Assembly: GCA_002395085.1 (NCBI GenBank)
Contig: DGVV01000023.1
Coordinates: forward strand, 1-17,209
Reading direction: 5' to 3'
DNA length: 17,209 nt
Origin: Ruminococcus sp. UBA4275
GTDB taxonomy: Bacteria > Bacillota > Clostridia > Oscillospirales > Ruminococcaceae
The notes below the pieces were generated by a model. That model ran no database searches. It was not told the DNA's origin and saw nothing but the letters and a program-made list of their open reading frames with translations. The stretch's first letter is position 1, and every line of letters begins with the position of its first letter. A program made the position numbers and the translations under genes. This document shows, one piece after another, positions 1-10,121 of the stretch.

Positions 1-20
1 CCGTTCAACGGGTGGTTTTG
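1..20 (+). terminator. Probable 3' half of a terminator from an upstream gene
   Basis: The first bases read CCG-TTCAA-CGG followed by GTGG and TTTTG, which looks like the loop and right arm of a rho-independent terminator ending in a short T run. The outer left arm (expected CCAC) would lie before base 1, so the call cannot be completed from this window. It would separate an unseen upstream gene from the radC promoter that starts 8 bases further on. Confidence 0.35.
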
Positions 21-27
21 ATTTACA

Positions 28-56
28 TTGACAAACCGGCGAAAATCTGGTATGAT
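28..56 (+). promoter_or_regulatory. Sigma-A promoter of the radC-uvrB operon
   Basis: TTGACA at 28-33 is a perfect -35 box. It is separated by exactly 17 bases from TATGAT at 51-56, which carries a TGG extended -10 (TG at 48-49). The predicted transcript starts near 63, giving a leader of about 60 nt before radC. I looked for a Gram-positive LexA box of the GAAC-N4-GTTC type here and found none, so the sequence does not show SOS control. Confidence 0.85.
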
Positions 57-80
57 ATGAGAGATACCGGTTTCTGCACA

Positions 81-108
81 GCGTCTGACCGGAATCCGCC
101 GGAGACGC
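81..108 (+). promoter_or_regulatory. Leader hairpin in the radC 5' UTR
   Basis: GCGTCT (81-86) pairs with AGACGC (103-108), and CCGG (89-92) pairs with CCGG (99-102). This makes a 10-bp GC-rich stem with a 2-nt bulge and a 6-nt loop. It ends only 4 bases before the G-rich ribosome site at 113-122. A third CCGG at 67-70 could form an alternative pairing. There is no T run, so it is not a terminator; it could modulate translation or mRNA stability of radC. Confidence 0.45.
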
Positions 109-124
109 CTATGGGGGTGAGGAC

Positions 125-802
125 ATGGCAAATGAACATCAGGGACATCGGCAGCGAATGCGCGAACGCTATCTTACAGGCGGTCTGGATTTGCTCCAGC
201 CGCACGAAATCATGGAGCTGCTGCTGTATTATCCGATCATGCAGAAAAATACCAATCCGCTTGCACACCGGCTGATTGACACATTCGGTTCGCTGGAGGG
301 CGTACTGACAGCAGATCCGGAGGAACTGCGCAAAATTGAGGGAATGACCCCGAATGCGGTTGTGTTCTGTCAGCTTCTGCGCGATGTCTTTACCCGCATC
401 CGTCTGGAACGCAGATCCGGCGATGCCCTCGACAGTTATGAACGTGTGCGGGCTTATTTTACCGATTATTTCGCGATGCGGAAAAATGAGGTGCTGTGTG
501 CGGCGTTTCTCGCAGAAGACCTGCATCTCATGCGCACCTGTGTGATTGCGGAGGGCGATCCGCTGACTGTGCCGGTGACAGTGCGCAAGATTGTGGAGCA
601 GGCAATTTATGCGGGGAGCAGCACCCTGATACTGGCGCACAATCATCCTGCCGGCATCGCACGCGCCTCAGCGGACGACATTCACAGCACCAGACGCATC
701 GCGGAAGCGCTGGAGGTTTTCTCCATGCGGCTGGTCGATCATGTGATTGTCGGCACGGACGGCGCAATGTCCATGCAGGAGAGCGGATTGCTCTTTACTT
801 GA
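125..802 (+). CDS. radC: RadC-family JAB/MPN domain protein
   Basis: The 225-residue protein has the usual length of the RadC (UPF0758) family. Residues about 10-90 form the N-terminal helix-hairpin-helix-like part (FGSLEGVLTADPEELRKIEG). Residues about 100-225 form the JAMM metalloprotease-like domain, with Glu122 and the zinc-site motif H172-x-H174-x7-S182-x2-D185 intact. The family was first named for DNA repair, but its biochemical role is still debated. The ATG follows a G-rich ribosome site (113-122). This is the first gene after a strong promoter, and uvrB begins 12 bases after its stop, so co-transcription is likely. The association with uvrB fits a DNA-maintenance role. Family assignment is firm; the function is not. 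Confidence 0.93.
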   Translation: MANEHQGHRQRMRERYLTGGLDLLQPHEIMELLLYYPIMQKNTNPLAHRLIDTFGSLEGVLTADPEELRKIEGMTPNAVVFCQLLRDVFTRIRLERRSGDALDSYERVRAYFTDYFAMRKNEVLCAAFLAEDLHLMRTCVIAEGDPLTVPVTVRKIVEQAIYAGSSTLILAHNHPAGIARASADDIHSTRRIAEALEVFSMRLVDHVIVGTDGAMSMQESGLLFT

Positions 803-814
803 CGGGAGGCAGCT

Positions 815-2772
<1,958 letters not shown>

Positions 2773-2776
<4 letters not shown>

Positions 2777-3297
2777 AGATTCGTTTGGTACGCCCTGCGC
2801 CGGAAATGGAGGCGCAGGCACTTGCATACAGACAGGCGCATTTTGATGCGGGGGAGACCGTCATCAACGGCAGTGAACTGCTCGACAGAGCGGAATCCTA
2901 CGCGCAGTGGTGCAGAAATACAGACGCCAATACGCGCCCTGAGACAGTCAGTCAGGATTGGGTTGTGACGGACACCTTTTTCGCGCTCGATGAGTCAGAC
3001 GAGATCGTCGGCATCATCGCGCTCAGGCATACACTCAACGATTTCCTGCGCGATTTCGGGCACTGCGGATACAGTGTTGCGCCGCAGAAACGGTGCAGGG
3101 GATATGCCACGGAAATGCTCCGGCAGATCTGCGGCATTGCACGGGAATGCGGTATGGATTCGCTGCAATTATCGGCGGAGCGCAGCAATGCGCCCTCTGT
3201 GAAGACGATTCAGCGCAACGGCGGCGTCTATGAGCGCAGCTTCACATTTGAAGGCGAGGCAGCCGATGTGTACCGCATCGCGCTGAACAAAGCATGA
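2773..3297 (+). CDS. GNAT-family N-acetyltransferase
   Basis: The 174-residue protein has the GNAT fold pattern. The acetyl-CoA loop resembles R/Q-x-x-G-x-G/A as QKRCRGYATEML (about residues 112-123). A strand precedes it (FGHCGYSVAP), and a late segment reads LQLSAERSNAPSVKTIQRNGG, the typical motif B end with an Asn/Ser pair. It should transfer an acetyl group from acetyl-CoA to an amine; the substrate cannot be told. The start overlaps the uvrB stop (ATGA), and AAGGAG at 2759-2764 lies 8 bases upstream inside uvrB, so translation is coupled. It resembles the YkkB/YjaB-like general GNATs of Firmicutes that modify small molecules or ribosomal proteins. No link to repair is evident beyond position. 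Confidence 0.88.
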
Positions 3298-4109
3298 GGA
3301 TGATCCGGAACGGCAGGGTCGATCTGGGCGGCACGCAGATGGAATATGCGGCGTTCGGGTGCGGCAGCCGCGTGCTGACCGTTCTGCCGGGGCTCTCCGA
3401 CGGCCTTGCGACCGTCAGGGGGAAGGCGCTGCTGCTTGCATCGCCGTACCGTGCGGTTCTGCGCGATTATACCGTGTATATGTTCAGCCGGCAGAATGAT
3501 CTGCCCGCCGGTTTCACGATTCCGGATATGGCGGCTGCACAGGCGGCTGCCCTGCGGAAGCTCGGCGCTGCAAAAACCTCGCTGCTCGGCGTTTCACAGG
3601 GCGGCATGATCGCGCAGTGCTTCGCTGCCGGTTTCCCTGAGATGACCGAAAGGCTTGTGCTTGCGGTCACGGCGCCGGCGGTCAATGACACCCTCCGGGA
3701 CTGCATTTCACGCTGGATCGCAATGGCGGAGCGCGGCGATCACAAAGCGCTCATGACCGATACCGCAGAACACAGCTATTCACCGGAAAAGCTGAAAAGC
3801 TTCCGGAAGCTGTACCCGCTGCTCGGGATGATCGGGAAACCGCGCAGCTACGACCGTTTTCTGGTCAATGCAAGGGCGATCCTGCAATTTGACATGACCG
3901 CGCGGCTGCATGAGATCACCTGCCCGACCCTCGTGCTGGGCGGGGAGACCGACAGTACCGTCGGGACGGAGGCGGCGCATCAGCTCCATGAGATGATCGC
4001 CGGCAGCAGACTGCACATCTACAAGGGACTGGGTCATGCGCTCTATGAGGAGGCGGCTGACGATTTCTACCGCCGCGTTTTTCGCTTTCTGCGGGAGGAC
4101 ATCACATGA
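3294..4109 (+). CDS. Alpha/beta-hydrolase fold protein
   Basis: The 271-residue protein has the alpha/beta-hydrolase layout. There is an oxyanion-loop region (LPGLSDG, about 31-37), the nucleophile elbow G-V-S101-Q-G with GMIAQ following, a late acid in GGETDSTVG (Asp220 is the best candidate) and His248 in GLGHAL. The Ser-Asp-His triad therefore looks complete, and a lid segment lies between about 130 and 205. No signal peptide is seen, so it is probably a cytoplasmic esterase or lipase-like enzyme of unknown substrate. It overlaps the acetyltransferase stop by ATGA and has no clear ribosome site of its own, so it probably depends on coupled translation. A second ATG two codons downstream is an alternative start. 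Confidence 0.9.
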   Translation: MRMIRNGRVDLGGTQMEYAAFGCGSRVLTVLPGLSDGLATVRGKALLLASPYRAVLRDYTVYMFSRQNDLPAGFTIPDMAAAQAAALRKLGAAKTSLLGVSQGGMIAQCFAAGFPEMTERLVLAVTAPAVNDTLRDCISRWIAMAERGDHKALMTDTAEHSYSPEKLKSFRKLYPLLGMIGKPRSYDRFLVNARAILQFDMTARLHEITCPTLVLGGETDSTVGTEAAHQLHEMIAGSRLHIYKGLGHALYEEAADDFYRRVFRFLREDIT

Positions 4110-4645
4110 GCGGAAACCATATCAGACCTTGGAGCAAAATCCGTGACCGGCTGGAACATGAATATCTCGCGGAATCGCTGCGCGGGCGGCTGACCTATTT
4201 CGCAACGACCTATCACGCGGCCCATGACGGCGATGAGGGCAGAGTCGCGCTGCGGCTTGACGGAACGGAAATCCTCAAAAGCAATTACTTTGACCGCTTT
4301 GATGCGATGTGGCAGGCATATCATCAGCGGCAGGATGCCGGAATGCATCCGGATCAGGCGTGGGTGCAGGCGGCATACGATGCGTTGGAGCAGGGCGAAT
4401 TCTATCAGATGGATTTTTACCGTGCCTTCAGCGAATATGACAGCCAGAGCATTGCGGAGAGTCTGCAATCGCAGAATGCGGTAGTGCGGATGTTCGCGCT
4501 GCTCGACCGCCGCATCGGAAAGCGCACCCTCGAAGCCCTGCGCATTCCCATGCGCTCGCAGCCGGAATGGCTGCAAATGATCTACTATCTGCGGCTGGAG
4601 GCGGAAGGTCTCCCGCTGCAAATCGAACCAACAGAAGGGGTATAA
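4106..4645 (+). CDS. Conserved protein of unknown function, ~180 aa
   Basis: The 179-residue protein is soluble and has no signal peptide. It opens with a WSKIRDRLEHE..LAESLRGRLTYFATTYH..HD..EGRVAL segment, followed by a DG-T-EILKSN motif and several short amphipathic helices rich in Tyr, Trp and Gln. The opening is reminiscent of a small uncharacterised family (SF0329-like proteins), but I recall this only weakly. GGGAGG at 4093-4098 sits 7 bases before the ATG, which overlaps the previous stop by ATGA, so it is firmly part of the operon. The next gene starts 1 base after its stop. No catalytic motif can be recognised, and no function is proposed. Confidence 0.8.
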   Translation: MSGNHIRPWSKIRDRLEHEYLAESLRGRLTYFATTYHAAHDGDEGRVALRLDGTEILKSNYFDRFDAMWQAYHQRQDAGMHPDQAWVQAAYDALEQGEFYQMDFYRAFSEYDSQSIAESLQSQNAVVRMFALLDRRIGKRTLEALRIPMRSQPEWLQMIYYLRLEAEGLPLQIEPTEGV

Positions 4646-4646
4646 A

Positions 4647-5288
4647 ATGAAGAAAGCAATTTTATTTGATCTGGACGGCACACTCTGGGATTCCTCTGCG
4701 CAGGTGACGGATGCCTGGAACGACTGCATTCGCAGAAAACTGCACCGCACGGAACAGTTTACAGTGGATGATATGCACCGCTTTATGGGCAAAACAATGA
4801 AGCAGATTGCGGCGATGATGTTTCCGGATGAGCCGGAGAATGTGCGTGAACAGTATCTGGAAGCCTGTTCGGAGAGTGAACTGGAATATCTGGGTTCTCT
4901 GGAGACTGATTTTCCGCCCCTGTATGATGATGAGCATGAGATCATCCGCAGACTGCAAAAGGATTACGTGCTGGGCATTGTCAGCAACTGTCAGGAAGGG
5001 TATATCGAGGTATATCTGAATCAGCAGCCGTTTGCAGATGCCTTCACCGACCATGAATGCTTTGGTGCAACGGGTCTCTCCAAGGGGCAGAATATCAGGC
5101 TCTTGATGGAGCGGCAGGGGATTACAGACTGCGTTTATGTGGGTGATACACAGGGCGATGCCGACGCTGCAAAGGAAGCAGGCATTCCTTTTATTCATGC
5201 CGCATACGGCTTCGGCAAGGTCGATGCCTGTGATGCGGTGATCGACGATTTCCGCAAGCTGCCCGAAACAGCGGCGAAGTTCTTCTGA
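4647..5288 (+). CDS. HAD-superfamily phosphatase (PGP/beta-phosphoglucomutase-like)
   Basis: The 213-residue protein has all four HAD motifs. Motif I is D8-L-D10-G-T with Asp8 as nucleophile; motif II is Ser113 in VSNCQ; motif III is Lys146 in LSKGQ; motif IV is G-D167-T-Q-G-D171 in YVGDTQGDADAA. The helical cap between motifs I and II (about residues 17-90) marks a subfamily I enzyme, which usually hydrolyses small phosphate esters such as phosphoglycolate, sugar phosphates or nucleotides. Phosphoglycolate from oxidised DNA 3' ends would suit the repair context, but that is inference only. AGAAGGGG lies just upstream of the ATG, and the gap to the previous stop is a single base. Confidence 0.9.
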   Translation: MKKAILFDLDGTLWDSSAQVTDAWNDCIRRKLHRTEQFTVDDMHRFMGKTMKQIAAMMFPDEPENVREQYLEACSESELEYLGSLETDFPPLYDDEHEIIRRLQKDYVLGIVSNCQEGYIEVYLNQQPFADAFTDHECFGATGLSKGQNIRLLMERQGITDCVYVGDTQGDADAAKEAGIPFIHAAYGFGKVDACDAVIDDFRKLPETAAKFF

Positions 5289-5310
5289 TTTTTCATAAGG
5301 GGGTGACGGT

Positions 5311-8300
5311 ATGGAGCCGTTTGTGCATCTGCACGTTCATACTGAATATTCGCTGCTCGACGGCGCGTGCCGCATTGACCGCATGATGGAACAGGTCAGG
5401 GCGAACGGGCAGACCGCAGTTGCAATCACCGATCACGGCGTCATGTACGGCGTTATCCCGTTTTATACGGCGGCAAAGAAGGCAGGTGTGCATCCGGTGA
5501 TCGGGTGCGAGATTTATGTTGCGCCGCGCACACGCTTTGACCGCGAAGCCGCCCTTGACCGCAGCCCGTATCATCTCACGCTGCTCTGCGAGAATGAACA
5601 GGGCTACCGCAATCTCGTGCAGATCGTTTCAAAGGCGAGTCTGGAGGGATTCTATAACCGCCCCCGCGCAGACCGTGCCTTGCTGGAACAGTATCATGAG
5701 GGGCTGATCGCACTCTCCGGCTGCATGAACGGCGAAGTTGCACGGCGGCTTCTGGAGGGGGATTATCCAGCTGCAAAGGCAGCGGCGGAGTATTACGCGG
5801 CACTGTTCGGGGCGGAGCATTACTATTTAGAGGTGCAGAATCACGGCACGGAGGAGGATCTGAGACTGCTCAGCGGGCTGAAACGGCTTGCGAAGGAGAC
5901 CGGTCTTCCGCTGGCTGCAACGAATGATGCACATTACCTGACAAAAAAGGATGCGACCTTGCAGCGTTTGCTGGTCTGCATTCAGACCGGAACAACCCTT
6001 GCGCAGCCGTCCTCTATGGCAATGCGCGGGGATTCGTTTTATCTGCGCTCGACCGCCGAGATGAACGAACTGTTCCGCGATCTGCCCGATGCCCTGCGCA
6101 ATACCGCGGAGATTGCGGCACGGTGTCAGGTCGATTTCAAATTCGGGGAATATCAGCTCCCGCGCTACCGTGCGGAGGGCGTCACCGATACTGTCGCCTA
6201 TTTCCGGAAACTCTGCACGGAGGGGCTGCATCAGCGGTACGGGCAGCAGCCTTCGCAGGAGGCCATTGACCGCATGAACTATGAGCTTTCCGTGATCGAA
6301 CGCATGGGCTTTGTGGATTACTACCTCATCGTCTGGGATTTCGTGCATTACGCAAAGAGCCACGATATTCCGGTCGGGCCGGGGCGCGGATCGGGTGCGG
6401 GCAGCCTGTGTGCATACTGTATTGGCATCACGGACATCGACCCGCTGAAAAACAAGCTGCTGTTTGAGCGTTTCCTGAATCCGGAGCGCCGCTCCATGCC
6501 TGATTTCGACATTGATTTCTGCGTAGAGAAGCGGCAGCGCGTCATTGACTATGTGACCCGCCGCTACGGGAGCGATCATGTCGCGCAGATCATCGCATTC
6601 GATACGCTGAAGGCGCGGGCGGCGGTGCGTGATACCGTCCGCGCGATGGATCTGCCCTATGCGCTCGGAGACCGCGTGGTCAAGCTGCTGCCCGATGATT
6701 TCCGCGTGACAATCCGCGGGGCAATGGAGCAGTCTGCTGAGCTGAAAGCGCTTTGCGCGGAGGATGTGCAGGTGCGGCAGCTCATGCAGTATGCGGAGCA
6801 GCTTGAGGGAATGCCCCGTCATCCGACCATGCACGCGGCAGGCGTTGTGATTTCGGCTGTTCCGGTTGCGGATCAGGTTCCGCTTCAGCGCACGGAAGAT
6901 GCCGTGGTCACGCAGTACACGATGAATATTCTCGCGGATCTCGGCCTGCTGAAAATGGATTTCCTCGGCCTGCGCAACCTGACGGTCATCCGTGCGGCAG
7001 AAAAGAGCATTCAGCGAACAAATCCCGCATTCCGCATGGCGGAGATTCCGGAGGATGACCCGGAGGTCTATGCGATGCTCTCCCGCGGGGACAGCATCGG
7101 CGTCTTTCAGATGGAATCGGACGGACTGCGCCGGGTGCTGGTGCAGATGCAGCCGGACTGTCTGCCCGATCTGACCGCCGTGATCTCGCTGTACCGCCCC
7201 GGCCCGATGGAATCCATCCCGCAGTACCTTGAAAACCGGAGGCATCCGGAGCGCATCCGCTACGATCATCCGCTGCTGAAACCGATTCTGGAGGAGACCT
7301 TCGGCGTCATTGTGTATCAGGAGCAGGTCATGGAGATCTGCCGTGCGCTGGCGGGGTACTCCTACGGCAGAGCGGATCAGGTGCGGCGCGCAATGGCGAA
7401 GAAAAAGCACGACGAGATGGAGCGCGAGCGGCAGCCGTTCATCTACGGCGATGAGAATTGCTGCGGTGCGGTCGCAAACGGCGTTACCGCGGAGACCGCA
7501 AACGCAATCTTTGACCGGATGGCGGCGTTTGCGAGTTATGCGTTCAACAAATCCCATGCAGCAGCCTACGGGCGCATTTCCTATGAGACTGCCTATCTGA
7601 AATGCCGGTATCCGCGGGAATATTTCGCGGCGCTGCTCAGCTCGGTGATGGGCTATACCGGCAAGCTCATGGAGTATATCGCGATGTCGGAGAGCTGCGG
7701 CATCCGCATTCTGCGGCCTCATGTCAATTACAGCGAGGCGCGCTTTACTGCAGAGCCGGACGGCATCCGCTTTGGCTTGCAGGCGGTACGGGGCATCGGC
7801 AGCGGCGTCATCGCGGGAATCGTGCAGGCGCGCACGGACGGCGGTGCATTCCGTAGTTTTCAGGATTTCTGCACACGCTGCTCCGGCACGGAAATGAACA
7901 AACGCGCTCTCGAAAGCCTGATTCGTGCTGGCGCACTGGACGGACTCGGCTGGAACCGCCGACAGATGCTCGATACCTATGAGCAGATGCTCGCGGCACT
8001 CTCGCAGCAGAGCAGGCAGATGATTACGGGACAGCTTTCGCTGTTCGGCAGCGATGCACCGGAGCGCCCCGCAGAAATGCAGCCGCCCGATGTGCCGGAA
8101 TACAGTGATCAGATTCTGCTGCAAATGGAACGTGAGGTCACGGGGCTGTTTCTCTCCGGACATCCGCTCTCGCACCGTGCGGCGGAGGCCGCGCTGCTGC
8201 GGATGCCTTCTCTCGCGGATGCCGCAGCCATGCGGAACAACGCACCGGTCAGTCTGCTGTGCATGGTGCGCGAGGTGCGGGAGCATACCACGAAAAAAGG

Positions 8301-8739
8301 CGACAAGATGTGCTATCTGACGGTCGAGGATTTCACCGGCAGCATGGAATGTCTGGTGTTTCAGTCGCTGTATCCGACCGTCAAGGCGCTGCTTCAGCCC
8401 GATACCCTGATCTGGATGCAGGGCAAGATCTCGAAAAAGGACGGCGAAGTCCGGCTGTTCTGTGACAGCATTCAGGGGGAACAGGCATTTGCAAATGCGG
8501 TATCGCAGAAGCAGCTCTGCATCAAGATTCCGGATAACAGGGCGGATTTGCTCCGCAGTGTAACAGCAGTCTGCGCGGAGCATTCCGGTGATATACCGCT
8601 CTGCTACTGGCTGACGGGCAGCAAACGCTTTCTGCGTCCGAAATCGCCCGCAGGTGTAAAGGTCAGTCAATCGCTGCTGCGGGCGCTGACAGAATTGCTC
8701 CCGCAAAAAGAAATTGCGCTGATCGAAAAAAAGAGGTGA
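5311..8739 (+). CDS. dnaE: DNA polymerase III alpha subunit, DnaE type
   Basis: The 1142-residue protein is a full-length C-family replicative polymerase without the exonuclease insertion of PolC. The order is: N-terminal PHP domain (about 1-280) with the metal motifs H6-L-H8-V-H10 and D41-H42-G; palm with P397-D-F-D400-I-D402 and the third catalytic aspartate Asp550 in KMDFLGLRNL; a fingers and tandem helix-hairpin-helix region (about 800-880); and an OB fold (about 970-1050, VSLLCMVREVREH..KGDKMCYLTVEDFTGSMECLVF). In Firmicutes with both enzymes, DnaE extends primers before PolC takes over. AAGGGGGTG (5297-5305) precedes the ATG by 5 bases, 22 bases after the HAD stop. The stop is followed after 4 bases by the dGTPase gene, whose ribosome site overlaps it. 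Confidence 0.97.
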   Translation: MEPFVHLHVHTEYSLLDGACRIDRMMEQVRANGQTAVAITDHGVMYGVIPFYTAAKKAGVHPVIGCEIYVAPRTRFDREAALDRSPYHLTLLCENEQGYRNLVQIVSKASLEGFYNRPRADRALLEQYHEGLIALSGCMNGEVARRLLEGDYPAAKAAAEYYAALFGAEHYYLEVQNHGTEEDLRLLSGLKRLAKETGLPLAATNDAHYLTKKDATLQRLLVCIQTGTTLAQPSSMAMRGDSFYLRSTAEMNELFRDLPDALRNTAEIAARCQVDFKFGEYQLPRYRAEGVTDTVAYFRKLCTEGLHQRYGQQPSQEAIDRMNYELSVIERMGFVDYYLIVWDFVHYAKSHDIPVGPGRGSGAGSLCAYCIGITDIDPLKNKLLFERFLNPERRSMPDFDIDFCVEKRQRVIDYVTRRYGSDHVAQIIAFDTLKARAAVRDTVRAMDLPYALGDRVVKLLPDDFRVTIRGAMEQSAELKALCAEDVQVRQLMQYAEQLEGMPRHPTMHAAGVVISAVPVADQVPLQRTEDAVVTQYTMNILADLGLLKMDFLGLRNLTVIRAAEKSIQRTNPAFRMAEIPEDDPEVYAMLSRGDSIGVFQMESDGLRRVLVQMQPDCLPDLTAVISLYRPGPMESIPQYLENRRHPERIRYDHPLLKPILEETFGVIVYQEQVMEICRALAGYSYGRADQVRRAMAKKKHDEMERERQPFIYGDENCCGAVANGVTAETANAIFDRMAAFASYAFNKSHAAAYGRISYETAYLKCRYPREYFAALLSSVMGYTGKLMEYIAMSESCGIRILRPHVNYSEARFTAEPDGIRFGLQAVRGIGSGVIAGIVQARTDGGAFRSFQDFCTRCSGTEMNKRALESLIRAGALDGLGWNRRQMLDTYEQMLAALSQQSRQMITGQLSLFGSDAPERPAEMQPPDVPEYSDQILLQMEREVTGLFLSGHPLSHRAAEAALLRMPSLADAAAMRNNAPVSLLCMVREVREHTTKKGDKMCYLTVEDFTGSMECLVFQSLYPTVKALLQPDTLIWMQGKISKKDGEVRLFCDSIQGEQAFANAVSQKQLCIKIPDNRADLLRSVTAVCAEHSGDIPLCYWLTGSKRFLRPKSPAGVKVSQSLLRALTELLPQKEIALIEKKR

Positions 8740-8743
8740 GGAA

Positions 8744-9958
8744 ATGGCTCTTTATTACGAATCTATTAGTGAGGGGCTTGAAGCGCGCATCCGGGAAGAT
8801 GCGGAGCAGCATTGGGTCAACCCCTATGCGACCCGCAACGATCAGGTCATCCGGCGTATGGACCGCCCCTCAGATGCCCCGAAAATCTACCGGCAGCCCT
8901 TCTCAAAGGATGCCGACAAGATTCTCAACAGCCTGTATTACAACCGCTATGCCGATAAGACACAGGTTTTCTCCTTTTACCGCAATGATGATCTCTCGCG
9001 GCGGGCGCTGCACGTTCAGCTTGTATCCCGCATTGCGCGCAATATCGGTGCGGTGCTGGGGCTGAATGCCGATCTCATCGAAGCAATTGCAATCGGGCAT
9101 GACATGGGGCATACGCCGTTCGGTCATGCGGGGGAACACGCGCTGCATAAACTCTATCACGGCGCGACGGGCAGATGCTTCCGGCACAATCTGCACAGTG
9201 TCCGCGTACTCGATGCCGTCATTCCCTACAACATTTCCCTGCAAACCCTTGACGGCATCGTCTGCCATAACGGTGAACTGCCGATGGCGGAGTACCGCCC
9301 GCAGCCGATGAACGATTTTGCTGTATTTGATGCGCGTATGGCAGACTGCATCCGCGATGAGGACGGCGACAGAAAGCTCATCCCCGCGACGCTCGAAGGC
9401 TGTCTGGTGCGTATCTGCGATATGCTGGCATACATCGGCAAAGACCGGCAGGATGCCGTGCGCGCACATCTGATTGAATCGGAGGAGGTGTTTGCCCGGA
9501 CTGCAATCGGCAGCACGAATGCAGAGGTGATCAACAATCTGGAGGTCAATCTCATTGAGATGAGTTACGGCAAGCCCTATCTCATGCTGGATCAGCCGCA
9601 TTTTGATGCGCTGCTTTCGCTCAAAAAAGAGAACTACGAGAAAATCTATTTGCAGGAACAGGTGCAGCATCAGGTGCGCGAGAGCATCGTGCCGATGATG
9701 GAACAGATGTATCAGCAGATCTACCGCGATGCTGTCTCCCATGACCGCAATTCCTGCCTCTACCGGCATCACATCGCGGCGGTGAAGGAGAAACAGCGGT
9801 TCTATCCTGCGGCACAGCCATACGAGGAAACCGATCCGCATGACCTCACTGCGGATTACATCGCCGCAATGACCGACGACTATTTCGTGGATTATTACGG
9901 GGAACTGTTTCCGCACAGCCCCTACCGCATTCAGTATGTGGGCTACTTTCACGGATAA
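8744..9958 (+). CDS. HD-domain dGTP triphosphohydrolase-like protein
   Basis: The 404-residue protein matches the dGTPase/HD-hydrolase family that splits dNTPs into nucleoside and tripolyphosphate. The HD metal site can be followed: His90 in ALHVQLVSRIARN, then H119-D120 and H123 in IGHDMGHTPFGHAGE, with Arg/Asn-rich nucleotide-contact segments before it (RNDDLSRRAL). The C-terminal helical part lacks membrane segments. AAGAGGTGAGG overlaps the dnaE stop and precedes the ATG, so expression is tied to the polymerase. Controlling dNTP levels next to a polymerase and a repair gene makes sense, although exact nucleotide preference is unknown and the strict dgt name is not warranted. No terminator is visible after the stop, so read-through into the next operon is possible. 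Confidence 0.92.
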   Translation: MALYYESISEGLEARIREDAEQHWVNPYATRNDQVIRRMDRPSDAPKIYRQPFSKDADKILNSLYYNRYADKTQVFSFYRNDDLSRRALHVQLVSRIARNIGAVLGLNADLIEAIAIGHDMGHTPFGHAGEHALHKLYHGATGRCFRHNLHSVRVLDAVIPYNISLQTLDGIVCHNGELPMAEYRPQPMNDFAVFDARMADCIRDEDGDRKLIPATLEGCLVRICDMLAYIGKDRQDAVRAHLIESEEVFARTAIGSTNAEVINNLEVNLIEMSYGKPYLMLDQPHFDALLSLKKENYEKIYLQEQVQHQVRESIVPMMEQMYQQIYRDAVSHDRNSCLYRHHIAAVKEKQRFYPAAQPYEETDPHDLTADYIAAMTDDYFVDYYGELFPHSPYRIQYVGYFHG

Positions 9959-10013
9959 GTTCACAGAATTTGCATCTGCAAGATGAAGATTTTATGAATT
10001 GCGGGGTTGTCAG

Positions 10014-10079
10014 GGATTTCCGCTTGCATTCTGTATCGTTTCGTGCTATAATGTAAGATGCTGATTTGCGGATTTCCGC
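10014..10079 (+). repeat. Two copies of GGATTTCCGC flanking the promoter
   Basis: GGATTTCCGC occurs at 10014-10023, abutting the -35 box, and again at 10070-10079 in the leader, 56 bases apart. The second copy is the core of a perfect dyad TGCGGA-TT-TCCGCA (10067-10080), which the first copy only partly repeats. The placement on both sides of the core promoter is what paired operator sites look like. The second dyad could also form a small RNA hairpin. Confidence 0.5.
10024..10052 (+). promoter_or_regulatory. Promoter of the glycosyltransferase operon
   Basis: TTGCAT (10024-10029), a 17-base spacer and a perfect TATAAT (10047-10052) with an extended TG at 10044-10045 form a strong sigma-A promoter. 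Transcription should begin near 10059, leaving a leader of about 60 nt that contains the TGCGGA/TCCGCA dyad. It makes the three following genes a separate transcription unit from the dnaE run. Confidence 0.85.
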
Positions 10080-10121
10080 AGATCATGCAGGATTGCCAAT
10101 AAAACGGAGGAAGATGACAAA

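Noticed and set aside
1..124. A LexA/SOS box upstream of radC-uvrB
   Set aside because: uvrB is often SOS-controlled, but no GAAC-N4-GTTC or close variant is seen around the promoter; the CCGTT/AACGG at 1-11 is better explained as a terminator loop.
5827..8706. A 959-codon open frame on the minus strand opposite dnaE
   Set aside because: It mirrors the dnaE reading frame, has no recognisable domain and is rich in His, Arg and Cys as expected for the antisense of GC-biased codons; dnaE motifs on the plus strand are unambiguous.
9970..9981. Inverted repeat TTGCA-TC-TGCAA after the dGTPase-like gene
   Set aside because: The stem is only 5 bp with a 2-nt loop and no T run follows, so it is not a credible terminator.
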